A stretch of DNA of 64,000 nt from contig CM074134.1 in NCBI GenBank assembly GCA_037178625.1, positions 2,976,001-3,040,000 on the forward strand, in the 5' to 3' direction. Shown here one piece after another: positions 52,032-61,609 of this stretch. The DNA comes from Skeletonema tropicum. Lineage: Eukaryota > Bacillariophyta > Thalassiosirophyceae > Thalassiosirales > Thalassiosiraceae. Made by a program: the position numbers and the translations under genes. The notes beneath the pieces were generated by a model, which made no database searches, was not told where the DNA came from, and saw only the letters and a program-made list of their open reading frames with translations. Every line of letters begins with the position of its first letter. Positions within the stretch are counted from its first letter, which is position 1.

Positions 52032-53699
52032 AAGGAATTAACCGTTAGTTACCGAATTGCTCAGCGAACAGAATTGGGAGTGCGTTTGAAAAGGAGATGC
52101 AGCATGAGCATGTGCATGAAAATGAAACTGGGCACCTCGTTAAAATGAGATTGAATTCTATTCTTACCCTCCATCACTATACTTAGAGCTGGCTTTACCA
52201 GATAGATTTAGTATCCATGATGAGTAACTTTTGTTGTAACTGATTTTTTACATGACCCTCGATATTTTGGTGAGAGCTCTCAGGTGGAATCTAAATGAAG
52301 CTACATAGGTACTGCTCTCAATTCGATCCTACTTGTCACAAGAGGAGTCAGAGGAAGAAAGTTCTACGCTTTAACCTTAACATCCTTGATTATGTTGCGC
52401 TTGACTAGATAGAAAGCACAAGTAGAAGCATTATTTATTTTCTGCAAGTGCAAGTGCAATCTCAGCTGCTATCGAAGTCGAAGGATGCATCAATTGCATG
52501 GATCAGCATACGGGTGTAGAGTAGCTAAAGCCGATTTCAATGCCAATGCCAATGCCAATGCAGTAGCCTGCACGGCTACACATCATAAGCTTGTCGTCAT
52601 TGTATCCGACGGTACATGCCACTCGACCCCATAGCATCCTCCCTTACACATCATTGGCGCTCTCACTGCACGAAAATTGCCACGGGCGTCGATCCAGGGT
52701 CGATCGTCGATCCATCTAGATAGTGGTTCTTTTAGGTTTCTTTGCTACGCACGTGGGTTGTGTTGTAGGGCTATCTATGAGCAATGTGTTAGGTGAATAA
52801 AGTAGACAACTGTGTATCATCTGTACAATTGCAATTGAGTACAATATGAGATATGTTACTTAGGCACCATACAGCGCAGCCTGACTTTTAAGAGGAACTT
52901 GCTGGACTTTCCGGCAGCTGTTGCAGCTGTGTAAGAAGGCTTCTCACTGTCCTCACCTCATTTTGACGAGGCTTTTCCAGCTAAGCAGGTTTATCGCATC
53001 AGCTGAAAATTTCTGTTTTTGGTCTTTCATCTGACAACCTGCTCACAGGCATGACGCCGCCAAGGAAATGGCAATCTCATAGTGTTAGTCAAACCAGAGT
53101 ACTTTCACAATGCTGTGGTACCACAAATCCGTTTCAAACTTCAGGAAAGTGAAGCTACATTTCCTGGACATATTGGCAAGTGGTTGCTTTCTTGCCAAGC
53201 CTTTTCACATCAGCTCGGTATCCTCGCATGTGATTCATCAACTGCCCAGAGGCGCTCAGTCCCACTTGCCAGACGCGAAACAAGGAATGTCTCCAAACAA
53301 TGGAACGTAGCTCTCTAGCTCCCTCCTCTTACGACTCTACAGGGGACTATAGTCTACGCTACGAATAGTTGGATGTGTGATGCATGTACTTCTTTCTCTT
53401 CTTTCGAATGGGACATGGACACTGTAACTATTTTGGTGAGGGGAAAAATTGTTGCGACGTTGCAGAGTGGACACAATCTATGTACGTGGAAGAGGAAAGA
53501 TGATGCGATGCTTCTAAACAATGAAGTCGTTAAATAGCGTTTTTCTTCATCGTACAAATACGTCTACATCTCAAATCTGCCATGGCATGTCCTAGAGAGA
53601 GTGGTAGACTTCCTACCGAGTCCATCGTCCCCGAAATTGCACGGCAGCTTCTCACACTTCTTCTTCTTTGGTCAAAGCATTAGCCCAAATAGATCTCTC
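52032..53699. other. Intergenic, no gene seen
   Basis: A short CCAATG repeat lies at about 52537-52560. No coding sequence can be supported. Confidence 0.5.
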
Positions 53700-54386
53700 T
53701 CAACCATTCGTGACATCATCATTCACCGAGCCCGCATTATGCTCGTCAGCGACAAGAGATGCATCAAGAATGACATCAAAGTCGAAGGAGTCGTCATCAA
53801 CAAGGTCTTTCATCAAGTCTTCAAGTAACAGATGCGGGTGTAGCTCGAACGAAATCCTTGTCTTTCTCGCGCAGGTGGCCGTCGACTGCTCTTGGGCTGA
53901 CAGCGAGCTAGAGGACGATCTGTGATCAGACGAGTTGTCTTTCACGTCTTGAAGACGGAGTTCTGTCATCCTTACTCTGTCATTTGAGTAGTAGAAAAAT
54001 GGGTCTTGAACTTTCAAAGTGGGATGGATTTCTTCAGTTTCAGTGGGGCTGTCCAAGTCTTCAAGTAACAGATGCGGGTGTAGCTCGAACGCGATCCTTG
54101 ACTTTCTCGCGCAGGTGGCCGTCGACTGCTCTTGGGCTGACAGCGAGCTAGAGGACGATCTTTGATCAGACGAGTCGTCTTTCACGTCTTGATGACGGAG
54201 TTCTGTCATCCTTACTCTGTCATTTGAGTAGTAGAGAAATGGGTCTTGAACTTTCAAGGTGGGATGGATTTCTTCAGTTTCAGTGGCCGGGCTGTCGACA
54301 TCTTGGGTGGTTTGTCGGCAGTAGTCCTCTCCACTCTTGGCATTGGAGGAGGAAACAGCGGAGATTGGTTGTCGAGAGACCTTCAT
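53700..54386 (-). CDS. HSF N-terminus paralogue without DNA-binding domain
   Basis: 228 residues from MKVSRQPISAVSSSNAK. The first 95 residues follow the N-terminus of the HSF at 48497 closely (EEIHPTLK, DPFLYYSNDRVR, DVKDDSSDQRSSSSSLSAQE). Where the HSF goes on to its nuclear signal and DNA-binding domain, this protein has CARKSRIAFELHPHLLLEDL. An internal tandem duplication of exactly 240 bp (80 codons) then repeats the block. The tail (DDDSFDFDVILDASLVADEH) is acidic. No winged-helix sequence follows. The frame is intact, so a decoy or regulator derived from HSF is possible; an expressed pseudogene is equally possible. Confidence 0.7.
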   Translation of the reverse strand: MKVSRQPISAVSSSNAKSGEDYCRQTTQDVDSPATETEEIHPTLKVQDPFLYYSNDRVRMTELRHQDVKDDSSDQRSSSSSLSAQEQSTATCARKSRIAFELHPHLLLEDLDSPTETEEIHPTLKVQDPFFYYSNDRVRMTELRLQDVKDNSSDHRSSSSSLSAQEQSTATCARKTRISFELHPHLLLEDLMKDLVDDDSFDFDVILDASLVADEHNAGSVNDDVTNG

Positions 54387-54389
54387 AAT

Positions 54390-54960
54390 TCATGAGCACT
54401 TATGGTGTGCCCTGTAGAATTATTTGATCTTGTGATGAATTTATGTTTTTGATGTGGGAAATATTGTGTGTTTTACTCGATGTCGTGTGCATTAGTGAAG
54501 TCGTTTGCATTAATGTAATCGTAGATGAAGTCGTAGGCGTAGTATATTTTCCCAAAACCTGTTGGGTTCCTCGCCCCCAACGTAGCAATTGAAGTGCCAC
54601 AAGAGCAGTACGCAAAAGGAAAGATATTGTCAAACATAAAAAATCTTCTCACAGTACGATGATATAGATGTTCATTTTCTTATTCTGTGGGGAGTATTTG
54701 CATAGTACCATTGAAGGATTCGGATCTGTTGACTCGGAGTAAATACACGTTGACGTGGCGAATAAAATGTCCGAATTCCGCTTTTAGAACCAGATTCGGA
54801 GTTAATAATCGCGGATTTGTACACATCTCTCTTGTTGTAGTTAGAGTTAGGACTTAGGTGGCTGACATTCCTTTTTGGAATGACTCGGAGTTATTATTAT
54901 CGCGGATTTCTCGCTCGGATTAGTTTCCTTGAACTGGTTAACTCTTTCTGCGCAGACCTC
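54390..54960 (-). promoter_or_regulatory. Shared upstream module, uninterrupted copy
   Basis: Carries all blocks seen upstream of the HSF gene, including TTTTCCCAAAACCTGTTGGG, GGGAGTATTTGCATAGTACC, TCGGAGTTA and GCGGATTTCTCGCTCGGATT, without the transposon. Confidence 0.75.
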
Positions 54961-55035
54961 TTTTTGGCATTCTATGTACTACTTCTTATGTTGGATAGAT
55001 TATATTTTATTGCTACTCCCTCTCGATCTCAGGCA

Positions 55036-55470
55036 CTAAGTAGTGCCAGTAGAGAAAGGTGAACTTAAACCAGGAGGAGCTCGGGCTGGTCCCGAAGACG
55101 CCTGTGGTGCCTGCTGGCTGGGCAGGAATTGGTCGACGGATGTGGAACGCGAAGGCTTTGGTGCAAGCAAGGCCAAACTGCTTGAGGAAGTGGATTTTGG
55201 GGGTGGGTGCCGTGTAGGAATGACCATAAAATTTCTGGTCAGCTGGTTTAGATGAGGACCAGGAGGAGTTTGCGAGAGGGAGGATGCCATGCGGGGCCGA
55301 ACTTTGGAGGGAGTCGAGGTACATCTTTGCAGCTTGTGGCGAATCGGATCGTCACCGAAGAAAAGGAATCTGCGGAGCATTGGGCCCATGCCGCCGTAGG
55401 GACATATTGCCCGCATTTGGAGGTGTTTGGCGTCTATGTGGAGGGTTCGAAGAACGTCTTCTCTTGACAT
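55036..55470 (-). CDS. Unrecognised 144-residue ORF
   Basis: Starts MSREDVLRTLHIDAKHLQM and becomes Pro/Ser-rich (TRHPPPKSTSSSS), ending GPARAPPGLSSPFSTGTT. The end is also found at 20477-20540 (GPARAPPGL), so this may be part of a dispersed repeat rather than a host gene. No domain recognised. Confidence 0.3.
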   Translation of the reverse strand: MSREDVLRTLHIDAKHLQMRAICPYGGMGPMLRRFLFFGDDPIRHKLQRCTSTPSKVRPRMASSLSQTPPGPHLNQLTRNFMVIPTRHPPPKSTSSSSLALLAPKPSRSTSVDQFLPSQQAPQASSGPARAPPGLSSPFSTGTT

Positions 55471-55749
55471 TGTATTGGTGGTGACAGGACGGAATCTGAT
55501 TAACTTTGTATTTATTTACTTCCCATTGTCGTGAACTTCCTCTTCTCTGCGGCTTGTAGACATCGTTCAGCATCGTAGTGATGCCAATACTCTCTATGTA
55601 TCTCTAGGTACCCCGGTTATAATGATTCCAAAGAGCAGTATTATTCTCAGTAGGGTGGTAGGGAATAGTCTGCCCAATATTATGCTGTGATTCCATTGCC
55701 AACAGTCGATAGAAAGGATGTTGCTGTCGTTGTTTTTCATGGCAAATGA
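55471..55749. other. Intergenic, no gene seen
   Basis: Nothing recognisable. Confidence 0.5.
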
Positions 55750-57125
55750 ACAACAACACACATGAGCATACTATCTCAAAAAAGCTGCAGATCTTGGATT
55801 CCCGCTAGCACACCACAATCTGGCTTTGTTTTACAGTGTTGTTAGCAAGTCAGGGCAAGCGGTTTTTTGGGAACTTCCTTTATGCATGTGATAATGATGT
55901 ATGTGGTCTGACGCAATCTTCCATCCTGGCGAAACATTACTTTGGAGAGATGAGCTTCGAAGACGATTTTTACATCTGCAGCTGTTTAAATGCTTCATAT
56001 GTTGCTTGTTGGAAAATCAGCGTTATGAAGGGATTATGGACGTTCCCGCAAGGGTAAATAAGCAGGGTTGGCGTCGTTTTGCTAAATTTCAAAATCAATT
56101 TACCATCTCGTCAGCAAGTAGGTACTCAAATTTAGCGATCTTTCACTTGTTCCGACGTATCGCTCCTATGATCAGCAGTGATCAGAAAGCGGCATCAAAT
56201 TTTCCTAAGTAAAAGTTTCGTTACGACTTTGAGATCCCTATAATTGAGTCTCGCTTCCTTTCATTGAGTCTCGGTTGCCCTGCCCGATCTCCGTCATTGA
56301 AAGCTCAAATTGAACACTCTCTGCCGGCAACCATGGTCAGCGTTGCCGCCGCTGAAATAGACCAAGTTAATAACCGTAATATCGGTCGATCGGTGGCTGA
56401 TCGTTACTATGGATTACTATGTCTGTGTTATCGTGCTTGGATTAAGCAGAAACGCTCCTTGCGACGTTCAATGAGCACTGTTCAGTGGGCGGCGCTCGCC
56501 GGACGTCATCGTCTAATATTGCCTCAATGCTGCCTTCCCTCAGGGGATTTTGCAGCGGCGAGGGCTTCGACACCAACATAATAATCCATAGTAACCGTCA
56601 GCCACCAATCACCCCATAATACGGCTGTTAACTTGGTCTAATTCAGCGGCGGCAACGTCGACCATGGTTGCCTTGCCTGATCACGGCCGGCGCCAGCCGG
56701 CGCGGCGTGGTGGTGCGGATCATCATTTTCGGACCGGCACTGACTTTCTCAATCGAACTTGCTGACGAGACGGTAACGGTACTCAGCTTTTTTACTAGGT
56801 AAAATTTTGGCGGGAACCGTCGTCGCCAACCCTGCTTATTTACCCTTGCGTTCCCGGGCATAGTCCCATCCCAACGTTTTTGTGCTGGGTACGCAGAGCG
56901 ATGGAGGGGATTTTGTCAGTGGAAACGAAAGATAATGCGATCAAGTGCATGTCAATGTCAGTGGTAGAGGACCAGGCAAAGAGTCACTGCGCAAATTGCA
57001 GGAAGGAGGCAAGATGCTCATCATTCAAGCGATATATGCGGTGTTTAGGAGCTTGGTACTGTGGCGAGGAATGCCAAGTCCAACACTGGAAGTCTGGACA
57101 CAAGATAGACTGCAAATACAAATGA
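55750..57125 (+). pseudogene. Sel1-like/MYND-finger gene interrupted by a foldback element
   Basis: Upstream of the insertion a Sel1-like helix pair is readable (KKAADLGFPLAHHNLALFYS), then shifted pieces (RYEGIMD). Downstream of the insertion AMEGILSVETKDNA leads into a MYND zinc finger: CANC, then RCLGAWYCGEECQVQHWKSGHKIDC with the expected Cys and His residues, before the stop at 57125. Sel1 plus MYND proteins are common in diatoms (family knowledge). The insertion and frameshifts separate the two parts, so this is broken. Confidence 0.7.
56030..56867. mobile_element. Foldback element in the MYND gene
   Basis: Ends GGGATTATG and CATAGTCCC. Near-terminal AAGGGTAAATAAGCAGGGTT inverts at 56837-56850, and the arms pair further inside (GGTCAGCGTTGCCGCCGCTG region with 56640-56660, and ACCGATCAGC-type sequence near 56400 and 56600). 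A 105-residue open frame between the arms is not recognised. No target duplication is clear. Confidence 0.75.
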
Positions 57126-57684
57126 AAGACTTCTTCAAATACATATACGATTATGATTACTACTACCAAATAATGAATGTTTGTTGTAATACATCCTTAT
57201 TACGCTCTTGATTGCCTTCCATCATTAGCGTGATCACAAATCGGTTGGCAAAATGAGAATGAGGAGAGAGGCAGCGAGATGGTAAGGCTATCCCGAGCGC
57301 AGGGACTGGTTGAGACGCAAGCGCAAAAATGTGCTATTTGTCGGACTTCCAAATGAAGACTTGCTGACGTCGATGCGTACTTAAGTATAGGTGCATGAGA
57401 GGCGAAACAAGAAGGTAAAGTGAATTGAAAGAAGGCCGGCTTCTCATCTCCTCATTTGCGATGGCTGTATTAAGGTAAGGATGCAGTACCTCTCTAGAGA
57501 AAAGTCACGGCATTGAGATGAGAAGCGGCCTTCTTCACAAAATGCAACAGCAGCCAGGAAAGTCTAGCAAGTTAGTTTACAAGTCAGGCCGTAGTGGTAG
57601 TCTGGCTGTAATAAATAGTATTAATCTAACTGATGGATACACTACGTATTGTCACGGCCCCTTGAATTTTGTCTATGAGAGCCC
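57126..57684. other. Intergenic with a small inverted repeat
   Basis: 57431-57450 (GAAGGCCGGCTTCTCATCTC) inverts at 57515-57536, about 65 bp apart, with one base of difference in length. No gene. Confidence 0.55.
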
Positions 57685-58239
57685 TCAGATGTGATTTTGG
57701 AGAAGAGCACCACGCAACCTAGCTCTGAGTGCAAACTCCTTTGTCTGAGAAATTGAAGCTTGTGCAACATCCATTTCAGAGGCATCTTGCATTCCCTGCG
57801 CTTGGAGAACTGCAAGGATTGTTCGAGCTCTCCCAGCCTTCGTTTCGAGGACAAAGGCTGGCGTGAGGCGATTCTCGATGCCAACACAGCAGACGCTGCT
57901 CTCGAGCGCTGAGCCATCATCATCACCTGCACCTGCATAGTTGAGAGGACTTTTGGCCAAAGCCCGCGCACGAACTTCGAGAACATCTTGTTGAATGGCG
58001 TGTCTCATTGAGTAATATTCTGACTTGGAGTACCAGAGATCTTGACGATGACGGGTAACGTTGTTGATATTCTTATTGTAATCTTTGTTCCTTGCAAAGA
58101 TGTACAGCTGTGCAGTATTAGCAAACCGAACAGAACGTGAACGAGACTTCGTTGTAGTAGTGGTGGTGGTAGATGCAGTGGTAGTGGAGCTCATCATGAT
58201 AATATTATTATTATTGCTTGTTTCACTTGATTGCCTCAT
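57685..58239 (-). CDS. Conserved-looking diatom hypothetical protein
   Basis: About 184 residues from MRQSSETSNN. I chose this start because the longer open frame runs into the shared upstream module. Asn- and Thr-rich start, then SVRFANTAQLYIFARNKDYN and DLWYSKSEYYSMRHAIQQDV, a pattern I associate with diatom hypothetical proteins but cannot name. A later stretch has CCVGIENRLTPAFV and KAGRARTILAVLQAQG. No membrane span or catalytic motif. The upstream module is the same as for the HSF gene. Confidence 0.65.
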   Translation of the reverse strand: MRQSSETSNNNNIIMMSSTTTASTTTTTTTKSRSRSVRFANTAQLYIFARNKDYNKNINNVTRHRQDLWYSKSEYYSMRHAIQQDVLEVRARALAKSPLNYAGAGDDDGSALESSVCCVGIENRLTPAFVLETKAGRARTILAVLQAQGMQDASEMDVAQASISQTKEFALRARLRGALLQNHI

Positions 58240-58309
58240 CAGATTATTATGGTGGGTGACTGTACCGCTCCTTGCCACGTCAATTTTATTTATTTCGCGA
58301 AGCCGTAAG

Positions 58310-58560
58310 AATGCTGTTGAAGTCCTTTGCAGCAATGTAATCGTAGATGAAGTCGTATATCGGCGAAGTGTAAATTTTCCCAAAACCTGTCGAGTTCCTC
58401 GCCCCCAAGCAGCGATTGAAGTGCCACAAGAGTAGTACGCAAAAGGAATGATATGTCGAACATAAAAATCTTTTAACCCACGAAATGGAAAAGATTTTCA
58501 CTTTCTCATTTAGTGGGAGTATTTGCATAGTACGATTGAAAGGATTAGGATCAGATGAGG
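58310..58560 (-). promoter_or_regulatory. Shared upstream module, third copy
   Basis: Contains TTTTCCCAAAACCTGT, GTTCCTCGCCCCCAA, GTACGCAAAAGGAA and GGGAGTATTTGCATAGTAC in the same order as upstream of 48497 and 54386. The distal part is replaced by unrelated sequence from about 58560. Confidence 0.72.
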
Positions 58561-58742
58561 AGGGGTGGCCTCAACCTGTCCGCGAAATCGTTACATGTGT
58601 AACTGCTGGCTTCCTCGCTGATGACGTAGGAATTTAATTCCTACGTAAACTTGTACTAGGATCTGTAACATCGGGTTACATGGGTAGGGAGGCTGAACCT
58701 CTACGAAAAGTCTAACATGAAATAACCCCATTATTAATGAAC

Positions 58743-59768
58743 TCAACCAATTACATGCAACTTTCCAACTACATCGAGAATCAAATTCTCTCCAATACGC
58801 TTTGCAACCTCTTCCTTGTTGTAATCTGCATCATATAATTCGACATCTTCATACTCACCAACTTCATTCTTCCGGAGCATTCGAATGTCTACCTTGTATG
58901 GCTTTGCTTCTTTCCCCCACTTCTTACTAGACGATTGACTTATCATCCACTTGTTGTAATGTTTATCATGAATCACCATGACACGAAATGGTCGTTGCAC
59001 CGTAGTAGCGTTTGCTCCATTTCCAATCTTCACGTTTGCAATAATAACAACATCCCTCTCGATGAGAATATCCTCAGCAACTACTTCACCATCTTCATTT
59101 GATTTAATACGTTCGGGCGGAGAAGCTATCCAACGCTGCACCAATGATTTCACTTTCCTTTCTTTGCTTGTAGAACCCATAACATGTTCTGTGCAAGCAA
59201 GGCTTGCACTTGCAGTCAGTACACAATCCTGCAACTCTTCTATTGAAGTGGAAACAATCATACTGCGGAAGCTCGACATCAACTTTTCTGCGTGGCTCTT
59301 TGAACCTGCGATTGTAGAAGTGAAGGGCGTTTGATCCTCAGCTGTCAATTCATCATCACCCCCCAGTACAATAATATCATTATCATCCTTTCCCTTCTTC
59401 CCACTGTCATTAGCCTTCGTCATTTCTTCACCGAAGCGCTTAATGCGATCTTCTATCAGCTCAGCAAAATCATCCTTACCTTCATCATTGTCGTCATCTT
59501 GCATCGCTCCAGCCGAATTGTCAGCATTCCCCTGAACATCTTCGTAAGTAAATGTGCGGGGAAGGTAGCGGATTAGTTCATCTCTCAGATCAATACGGGA
59601 AGAGAATGATCTACAGAAGGGTGATATTTCATTGTTTAATACACCAAGTACATCAAACAACTTCCTCATGTATTTGGATGAGAATGTAATAATTTTCGAC
59701 ACAGTTTCCCACATCTGCTGCGCAACATAATCACCATCATCCGAAATAATAACAGTCCCCCTCATCAT
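58743..59768 (-). CDS. Unrecognised protein
   Basis: About 341 residues from MMRGTVIISDDGDYV. A Met 16 codons further up would place coding sequence in the shared upstream module, so I prefer the inner start. The middle is acidic and low in complexity (DDDNDEGKDDF, GDDELTAEDQ). The C-terminal half has ERDVVIIANVKIGNGAN, FRVMVIHDKHYNKWMI and ENLILDVVGKLHVIG. No signal peptide, span or known motif. The frame is intact. Function unknown. Confidence 0.6.
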   Translation of the reverse strand: MMRGTVIISDDGDYVAQQMWETVSKIITFSSKYMRKLFDVLGVLNNEISPFCRSFSSRIDLRDELIRYLPRTFTYEDVQGNADNSAGAMQDDDNDEGKDDFAELIEDRIKRFGEEMTKANDSGKKGKDDNDIIVLGGDDELTAEDQTPFTSTIAGSKSHAEKLMSSFRSMIVSTSIEELQDCVLTASASLACTEHVMGSTSKERKVKSLVQRWIASPPERIKSNEDGEVVAEDILIERDVVIIANVKIGNGANATTVQRPFRVMVIHDKHYNKWMISQSSSKKWGKEAKPYKVDIRMLRKNEVGEYEDVELYDADYNKEEVAKRIGENLILDVVGKLHVIG

Positions 59769-59785
59769 CGTATCATCACTGGGCG

Positions 59786-59950
59786 CTAGAGTTATTATAA
59801 TCGCGGATTTGTACACATCACATGTTGTGAATCAATAGTTACACATCATACTCCTACCTACCTCGTGACATTCCCTTTTCCTGAATGACTCGGAGATAGG
59901 AGTACACATTATCGCGGATTTCTCGCTCGGATTAGTTTCCTTCAACAGAG
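59786..59950 (-). promoter_or_regulatory. Shared upstream module, distal part only
   Basis: GAGTTATTATAATCGCGGAT, TGAATGACTCGGAG and ATCGCGGATTTCTCGCTCGG match the distal half of the module at 54780-54925. The proximal blocks are missing. Confidence 0.65.
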
Positions 59951-61609
59951 CGTGGTCGCCACCTCGCGTTGGGATCCATGAGAGGAGGCCTGCAAGAAAT
60001 GGTCAATATTGGGAGTCCTGACTACTTCAACTCTGATCGGAACTCAAGTTTGCGTCGAAGAAGAAGCGGTTTCTCCGGTATGGTACAGCTGTCTTCACGA
60101 GATTGCGGACTTTCATTCAAGTTTCCAATTCCTACGTAGGTTTGGTACAAATGACGTAATGAGTCTTATGAAAATCACTTGGGCCGATTTCCCTCAACTC
60201 ATCACTCATCGAGCACCTCTCCACACAAAATGATACCAACCATGGCCAAATTCCGGCGCCTACTACACATACCACATTGACATCTGTCATATCCCTATGC
60301 ACTAATTGAGTTCTAATATATGTTTAGATGTGATTGAACCTTTAGGGATATCCTGGAACATAATAAGTGAGCGAAGGAGATAAAAATTCTGAAGCACACA
60401 TCAACATCACCTCCAGCGACAACCACATAACAACATCAATGGAGTATGGTGAGTCTTCATACATATATTGTGCTCTCAACTCGGTAGACGACGTCCTATT
60501 ACTATATCGAGTCATGATTTCGTGATCTCTGCCTTGATCAGCAGGTTTTAGCGGCAGAAATACGAGTAAGATAGCCAGTCAAAATATTCATCTCCGTCGC
60601 GATATAGTCTCACATAGTACTGAAGAATCAACGCCCCAACACTGCTGATACAGCAGATCAAGTTGGACACCTCATCAGCCGATAACAGTATAACATTTAT
60701 CGTGCTTGTGCAGCCGACAACACAATTGCTAATCTTCAGAAGTCTTGAGTATAGCCTCTTTGTTGGTACGACAGTCAATGACGATTATTGTTGGAGGATG
60801 CATTCTCGGGTAGAGGACAGATCTATGTACCAATACATTGTGGAAGTCTGTGATAAATAAAATCCCAACAAGAGTAATACGACTAGCGGTCAATTGATGT
60901 TTTGATCAGCATAGAGGAATTTAACTATAGAGATGACTCTCCGCTCGCGAATTGGAATCAAGTCCAGATGTTATGCTTCAATTTAATAATATCATTCATT
61001 GCCGACGGCATTATATTACTGCAGACCATCCTGATTCATTTATGGAAGTTACACGAGGCTCTACGTAGATCAGACTTATCATTAGGCGATCAATGTGGGC
61101 GACTTGCAACAATTCACGGCATGTGAGCAAGACTTGGAGATTGGAGATGAGTCCATCCTGGACGAAGCAAGGGAATAACTACGGCGCGTCATTCGTCGCA
61201 TGCGACGATGCGGCGTCGCACGGATAGAAAAGCCGATATCGAACACAAAAAGCGTCATTTTGGACAGAAACAGGTATTTTTCACCCCAACAACCAGCCAA
61301 ATCTTGTTGCGACGCAGATAATCTGGCATTACTACGCCAATATTGGCCAATAATATGCCGATGCTTTAAACTGAAAGATTAATAACTTTCTACTTATATC
61401 GTTTGGAATGCATCTTTAGAGTTTGGTGTTGGTGCTCCGTTCAACTGCTTCGATATTTGCTGTAATCACGCACAAACACTAAAAAAATCTTGAAAAAGTG
61501 CATCTGACATGACAAATCCGATGGCAAACCATAGCATTATCCCCATACACCCTCCACAACACTGAGAAGACTCTCCCTAACCCAATTTTTCACGCTGATT
61601 CCAATTATG
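59951..61609. other. Intergenic, no supported gene
   Basis: Only short open frames. One on the minus strand (60778-60548) is hydrophobic, but without start or splice support I do not call it. Confidence 0.45.

Noticed and set aside
56264..56581. Plus-strand open frame inside the foldback (MVSVAAAEIDQVNN)
   Set aside because: It overlaps the pairing arms and matches no family I know.
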